64,000 bases of DNA, from the NCBI GenBank assembly GCA_958477465.1, contig CAUEFX010000012.1, positions 3,008 through 67,007 on the forward strand, read 5' to 3'. Shown piece after piece: positions 60,417 through 64,000 of the stretch. The position numbers and the translations under genes were made by a program. The stretch is from an uncultured Bacteroides sp. (lineage in GTDB: Bacteria > Bacteroidota > Bacteroidia > Bacteroidales > Bacteroidaceae). The notes below the pieces were generated by a model. That model was not told the DNA's origin. It saw nothing but the letters and a program-made list of their open reading frames with translations, and searched no databases. Position 1 is the first letter of the stretch, and each line of letters begins with the position of its first letter.

Positions 60417-62198
60417 TCAGATTGCTGCAGTGGCTTCTTTCAACCACATTTTTTCTTCTGCGTTTAAATCCGGTGCCAATTGGTCGTATACGTTTTGATG
60501 ATAAGCGTTTAACCACGCCACTTCCTCTTCTGTAAGCATCTTCTTGATGATCCCTTTTTTACAGATCGGGCAAAGTGTGATTGTCTCGAACTCCAGATAA
60601 TTGCCAAACATTCCTTCTCCTATACAGCGTACCAGAGTAAGATTCTCTATCCGGATACCATGCTTGCCGGTTTTGTAGATGCCAGGTTCATTGGATGTTA
60701 CCATGCCGGGCTGAAGAATAACCGGATTCTCATTCATACGGATGCTCTGAGGGCCTTCGTGTACACTTAAAAAATGTCCTACACCGTGGCCGGTCCCATG
60801 CAGAAAGTTCATTTTGTATTGCCATATCGGCATTCTTGCCAATACATCGAGTTGGCAACCGCGAGTACCTGCCGGAAACTTAGCCATGGCTAAGGCTATG
60901 TGCCCTTTTAATATTAAGGTGTAGTCTGTTTTCTCTTCCTCTGTTAACTCTCCTAAGGCAATGGTGCGTGTAATGTCTGTGGTGCCGTCCAGATATTGTG
61001 CTCCCGAGTCAATAAGCAGAAAGCCTTTCGGGTATAAAACGGCGTTACTGTCTGGTGTTGCGGAGTAGTGTACGATGGCGGCATGTTCCTTGTATCCGGC
61101 AATTGTATCAAAGCTTTCTCCCATGTATAATGCTTGAGCTGCCCGGTATTCATGTAGTTTTTTGTCTATACTGAGTTCGGTCTCTTTTCCAGAAACGACT
61201 GCTTTTTCCAGCCATTTGAGAAAACGTACTAAGGCCACGCCATCCCGTTGCATGGCCGCATGGATGCCGGCTATTTCTTGCTCGTTACGGATTGCTTTCA
61301 ATAAAGCTATGGGAGAATTGCAATGATTGATTCTGCAGGCGGGATTTATTGCGGAATAGATTGCGTAGTTAGTTTGGTTCGGATTGAGCGATATACTTTT
61401 GATGTTTAGTTTTCTTAAATAATTCTCTGTTTCACTGTAGGGTTGTATGCTTACTTGTTGCTTTTCTAAGTAGTTTCTTACCTCTTCTGTGATCTTTTGT
61501 GTGGAGATAAAGAAAGTTATATTATTCTGAGTGATCAGCAGGCAGCTGATTATAACCGGGTTACAGTGTACATCGCTTCCTCGCAGATTAAGCGTCCAGG
61601 CTATTTCGTCCAAGGCGGAAATAAAAAGTCCGTCTGTTCCTTGTTTCTGTATTTCTGCACGTATGGAAGTTATTTTTTCTTCGCAGCTTTTTCCTGCATA
61701 TTTGAGTTCATAAATGAAAGCGGGGGCATCGGGCATTTCCGGACGGTTTTTCCAAATCTTTCCAGGTAAATCTCCATAGTCTTTCAGATGGATATGGGCA
61801 GTTTTCAACTTCTGCTTCATTTGTTCTACTTGACTGGCGGAAAACATTTTGCCATCGATGCCGACAGTCTCTCCGGGCAGTAGATTCTGGCATATAAATT
61901 CGATGATTGTCGGTGTCTCCGGGAGCATCTCTTTGTATAAAGTGATATCTGTACCCTCCAGTTGTTGGGCCGCTTGCAGGAAATAACGGGAATCGGTCCA
62001 TAAACCGGCTTTATCTTTCAGTATGACAATGGTTCCGGCAGAACCTGTAAATCCGGAAATCCATTCTCGGGTTTTCCAGTGGGAAGCTACGTATTCGCTT
62101 AAATGAGGGTCGGTACTGGGGATGATGAAAGCGCTGATTGATTCGGATTCAAGTATTGTCCGTAGTGCATGTATTCGTTCTTTAATTGTCTGCTGCAT
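60417..62198 (-). CDS. Xaa-Pro aminopeptidase P (M24B family)
   Basis: A 593-aa cytoplasmic metallopeptidase removing N-terminal residues before proline. I chose the ATG at 62198 (MQQTIKERIHALR); 48 further upstream codons are open but overlap the rpsU promoter and are not protein-like. Two creatinase-like N-terminal domains precede the pita-bread fold. Metal ligands are seen in LLIDSGAQYLDGTTDITRT (Asp-Asp), FLHGTGHGVGHFLSVHEGPQ (His) and VTSNEPGIYKTGKHGIRIEN (Glu). Length and three-domain layout match aminopeptidase P rather than prolidase. Confidence 0.93.
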   Translation of the reverse strand: MQQTIKERIHALRTILESESISAFIIPSTDPHLSEYVASHWKTREWISGFTGSAGTIVILKDKAGLWTDSRYFLQAAQQLEGTDITLYKEMLPETPTIIEFICQNLLPGETVGIDGKMFSASQVEQMKQKLKTAHIHLKDYGDLPGKIWKNRPEMPDAPAFIYELKYAGKSCEEKITSIRAEIQKQGTDGLFISALDEIAWTLNLRGSDVHCNPVIISCLLITQNNITFFISTQKITEEVRNYLEKQQVSIQPYSETENYLRKLNIKSISLNPNQTNYAIYSAINPACRINHCNSPIALLKAIRNEQEIAGIHAAMQRDGVALVRFLKWLEKAVVSGKETELSIDKKLHEYRAAQALYMGESFDTIAGYKEHAAIVHYSATPDSNAVLYPKGFLLIDSGAQYLDGTTDITRTIALGELTEEEKTDYTLILKGHIALAMAKFPAGTRGCQLDVLARMPIWQYKMNFLHGTGHGVGHFLSVHEGPQSIRMNENPVILQPGMVTSNEPGIYKTGKHGIRIENLTLVRCIGEGMFGNYLEFETITLCPICKKGIIKKMLTEEEVAWLNAYHQNVYDQLAPDLNAEEKMWLKEATAAI

Positions 62199-62303
62199 AT
62201 ATATAAAAGGTATTATAAGTTTTTTCAAAGATACTACTTTTCTGAAGAAATAGCTTATAAGAGTGCTCTTATGCACTGATTTTGAGAAATAATTGCCGAA
62301 AGT

Positions 62304-62334
62304 TTTGTGAATAAAGAAAGTATGTGTAATTTTG
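62304..62334 (+). promoter_or_regulatory. Consensus Bacteroides promoter for rpsU
   Basis: TTTG (62304-62307), 19 nt, TAATTTTG (62327-62334) is a full match to the Bacteroides -33/-7 promoter. The rpsU ATG lies 54 bp downstream at 62388. Confidence 0.8.
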
Positions 62335-62387
62335 CGGCGCAATTTGACTGCGGAAATTTTTAATCATAACATATTAATAGTAACAAA

Positions 62388-62579
62388 ATGATTGTAGTAC
62401 CTGTAAAAGAAGGCGAAAACATTGAAAAAGCGCTGAAGAAATTCAAAAGAAAATTTGAAAAGACTGGTATCGTAAAAGAGTTGAGAAGCAGACAGCAGTT
62501 TGATAAACCGTCTGTAACTAAAAGACTTAAGAAAGAACGTGCAGTTTATGTTCAGAAACTTCAGCAAGTAGAAGATTAA
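62388..62579 (+). CDS. rpsU: 30S ribosomal protein S21
   Basis: A 63-aa basic ribosomal protein of the small subunit involved in initiation. MIVVPVKEGENIEKALKKFK, RKFEKTGIVKELRSRQQFDK and PSVTKRLKKERAVY are characteristic of S21. It has a consensus promoter upstream and a hairpin (62578-62605) just after the stop. It leads a rpsU-xer-hpf-tRNA order common in Bacteroides. Confidence 0.96.
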   Translation: MIVVPVKEGENIEKALKKFKRKFEKTGIVKELRSRQQFDKPSVTKRLKKERAVYVQKLQQVED

Positions 62580-62605
62580 TAATTCGTAATTTCCTTTGAA
62601 TTATT
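62578..62605 (+). terminator. Weak hairpin after rpsU
   Basis: AATAATTC (62578-62585) and GAATTATT (62598-62605) form a perfect A/T-rich 8-bp stem, followed by GAATTCTTTT. It probably attenuates rather than stops transcription into the recombinase gene. Confidence 0.45.
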
Positions 62606-62652
62606 GAATTCTTTTCATACATTCGTTGCAAAATTATAGATGTGGCGATGCT

Positions 62653-63534
62653 ATGTTGACAGATTCTTTTCTTGATTATCTCCGGTATGAACGGAACTAT
62701 TCCGAAAAAACAGTTCTGGCCTATGGAGAGGATGTTTCCCAATTGCGGGAATTTGCACAAGAAGAGATGGGGGATTTCAATCCGGCGGAAGTGACACCTG
62801 GACTTATTCGTGAATGGATTGTTTCATTGATGGATAAAGGGTATACTTCGACTTCCGTGAATCGTAAGCTGAGTTCGCTCCGGACGTTCTATAAATTCCT
62901 TTTAAAAAAAAGTGCGGTTCTTGCAGATCCGTTACGAAAAATAACAGGACCGAAGAATAAAAGACCGCTTCCCTCTTTTTTGAAAGAGAATGAAATGAAT
63001 CGGTTGTTGGATGATACGGATTTTGGCGGAGGTTTTGAGGGGTGTCGAGATCATCTGATTATAGAAATGTTCTATGCTACGGGTATAAGACTTTCTGAAT
63101 TAATTGGATTGGATGATAAGGATGTTGACTTCTCTGCTTCTCTTTTGAAGGTGACGGGGAAAAGAAATAAACAGCGGTTGATCCCTTTCGGTGATGAACT
63201 GAAAGAAAGTCTGTTGGAATATGTCAATGTGCGGAATGAACAGGTTTTAGAGAGAGAGGATGCTTTTTTTGTCAGAAAGAATGGCAAACGGCTTTATAAA
63301 AATCTGGTCTATAATTTAGTGAAACGGAACCTTTCGAAGGTAGTGACGCTTAAAAAGCGAGGTCCTCATGTGTTGAGACATACTTTTGCTACAACGATGC
63401 TGAATAATGAGGCGGAATTGGGGGCTGTAAAAGAACTTTTAGGTCATAGTAGTTTGGCGACTACTGCGATTTATACGCACACTACGTTTGAAGAACTTAA
63501 AAAAGTGTATAAACAAGCTCATCCACGAGCTTAA
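62653..63534 (+). CDS. xerC: XerC/XerD-type tyrosine recombinase
   Basis: A 293-aa site-specific recombinase for chromosome dimer resolution; I chose the ATG at 62653 (MLTDSFLDYLRYERNYSEKT), not the upstream TTG. The N-terminal SAM-like domain covers about 1-90. The catalytic set is complete: Arg in YATGIRLSELIGL, Lys in VTGKRNKQRLIPF, His-x-x-Arg in HVLRHTFATTML, His in LLGHSSLATT and Tyr nucleophile in AIYTHTTFEEL. XerC versus XerD cannot be settled from sequence alone, and an integron/transposon role is unlikely given the housekeeping context. Confidence 0.9.
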   Translation: MLTDSFLDYLRYERNYSEKTVLAYGEDVSQLREFAQEEMGDFNPAEVTPGLIREWIVSLMDKGYTSTSVNRKLSSLRTFYKFLLKKSAVLADPLRKITGPKNKRPLPSFLKENEMNRLLDDTDFGGGFEGCRDHLIIEMFYATGIRLSELIGLDDKDVDFSASLLKVTGKRNKQRLIPFGDELKESLLEYVNVRNEQVLEREDAFFVRKNGKRLYKNLVYNLVKRNLSKVVTLKKRGPHVLRHTFATTMLNNEAELGAVKELLGHSSLATTAIYTHTTFEELKKVYKQAHPRA

Positions 63535-63551
63535 AAAAAAAGGAGGTAAGT

Positions 63552-63851
63552 ATGGAAATTAGAATTCAATCGATTCACTTTGATGCAACGGAACAATTGC
63601 AGGCTTTCATTCAGAAGAAAGTGTCTAAGTTGGAGAAATATTACGAAGATATAAAGAAAGTAGAGGTGTCATTAAAGGTTATTAAGCCGGAAACTGCTGA
63701 AAATAAGGAAGCAGGAGTGAAGGTGCTTGTTCCGAACGGGGAATTTTATGCAAGTAAAGTCTGCGATACATTTGAGGAGTCTGTGGATGTTTGCATAGAA
63801 GCACTTGAAAAACAACTGGTGAAATACAAGGAAAAACAGCGTAGCAAATAA
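63552..63851 (+). CDS. hpf: Ribosome hibernation promoting factor (HPF/RaiA family)
   Basis: A 99-aa short HPF/RaiA protein that binds the 30S decoding region in stationary phase. MEIRIQSIHFDATEQLQAFI, QKKVSKLEKYYEDIKKVEVS and the C-terminal FEESVDVCIEALEKQLVKYK are family-typical. It starts 18 bp after the recombinase with a good AGGAGG-like ribosome-binding site (AAAGGAGGTAAGT), which is unusual in Bacteroides. Followed by a terminator and the tRNA promoter. Confidence 0.93.
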   Translation: MEIRIQSIHFDATEQLQAFIQKKVSKLEKYYEDIKKVEVSLKVIKPETAENKEAGVKVLVPNGEFYASKVCDTFEESVDVCIEALEKQLVKYKEKQRSK

Positions 63852-63866
63852 AAAGTTCGCAAATGT

Positions 63867-63897
63867 TTTGCGAGAAAGAAATAAATAACTAAATTTG
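63867..63897 (+). promoter_or_regulatory. Promoter for the tRNA-Thr gene(s)
   Basis: TTTG (63867-63870), 19 nt, TAAATTTG (63890-63897) fully matches the Bacteroides consensus. The tRNA begins about 50 bp downstream. The -33 falls inside a 7-bp hairpin TCGCAAA/TTTGCGA (63857-63873). Confidence 0.7.
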
Positions 63898-63939
63898 CAG
63901 CCGTTTCGCTCGCGTTAGAACGTGACGGTTGCATTTTTT
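63897..63939 (+). terminator. Intrinsic terminator after hpf, overlapping the tRNA start region
   Basis: GCAGCCGT (63897-63904) pairs with ACGGTTGC (63925-63932) with one G-T wobble, followed by TTTTTT (63934-63939). It terminates the rpsU-xer-hpf transcript; transcripts starting from the tRNA promoter would begin inside the left arm and so may not form the stem. Confidence 0.6.
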
Positions 63940-63947
63940 GAGTAACT

Positions 63948-64000
63948 GCCTCTTTAGCTCAGTTGGCCAGAGCACGTGATTTGTAATCTCGGGGTCGTTG
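63948..64000 (+). tRNA. tRNA-Thr (anticodon UGU), 5' part
   Basis: Starts GCCTCTTTAGCTCAGTTGG with a normal D stem-loop; the anticodon loop TTTGTAA gives UGU (Thr), flanked by CGTGA/TCTCG with one mismatch. The T arm and acceptor 3' end lie beyond the window. Position after hpf fits the Bacteroides tRNA cluster that usually precedes tuf. Confidence 0.85.

Noticed and set aside
62199..62342. 48-codon extension of aminopeptidase P
   Set aside because: It overlaps the divergent rpsU promoter and does not resemble the family's N-terminus.

Overview
The window looks like a chromosome segment of a gut Bacteroides or close relative (order Bacteroidales). The evidence is SusC/SusD, ECF-sigma/FecR and hybrid two-component (HTCS) genes, Bacteroides-type promoters (TTTG, about 19 nt, TAnnTTTG), and the order rpsU - xer recombinase - hpf - tRNA-Thr. 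No rRNA, CRISPR array or intact prophage was seen.

Layout. 1-0.3 kb: frameshifted remnant of an ISL3/ISAon1-type transposase. 0.6-5.5 kb: small accessory genes, including a methyltransferase, a 62-aa coathanger-like protein, an unusual single polypeptide joining an ECF sigma factor to a transmembrane helix and a C-terminal beta-barrel, a tandem GNAT protein and a probably frameshifted secreted protein. 5.5-6.2 kb: gene-free and hairpin-rich. 6.2-16.7 kb: MBL hydrolase, an HTCS regulator with no adjacent PUL, two TonB-type proteins, NUDIX hydrolase, methyltransferase-like protein, cobalamin adenosyltransferase, a DUF2795-like protein and a porin. 16.8-20.9 kb: an asparagine/aspartate module (periplasmic asparaginase, DcuB, divergent AspA) whose divergent promoter region carries a 121-bp MITE-like element. 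21-27 kb: PorP-GldK-GldL-GldM-GldN, the type IX secretion (T9SS) trans-envelope core. 27-32.6 kb: beta-barrel protein, PriA, GH123, low-molecular-weight phosphatase.

32.8-54.5 kb is a large polysaccharide utilization locus (PUL). It has an ECF sigma gene divergent from a FecR anti-sigma gene, then on the minus strand an M60 metallopeptidase, a discoidin-bearing surface lipoprotein, SusC (with STN domain), SusD, a 1485-aa PL8 lyase, two GH105 hydrolases, a GH2 and a GH109. M60, GH109 and the nearby GH123 point to O-GalNAc glycoproteins; PL8 and GH105 point to a uronic-acid-containing glycan. No sulfatase is present. The PL8 and one GH105 end in T9SS-type sorting domains, so the PUL may use the secretion machinery encoded about 15 kb away. 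The PL8 and the surface lipoprotein share a very similar discoidin module.

54.8-64 kb is housekeeping: 7TM-HD phosphodiesterase, gltX, waaA, gamma-carbonic-anhydrase-like protein, aminopeptidase P, rpsU, xer recombinase, hpf and the start of tRNA-Thr.

The best candidates for something undescribed are the sigma-TM-barrel fusion and the M60/PL8/GH105 PUL with T9SS-tagged enzymes. All calls come from reading the sequence; no database search was run.
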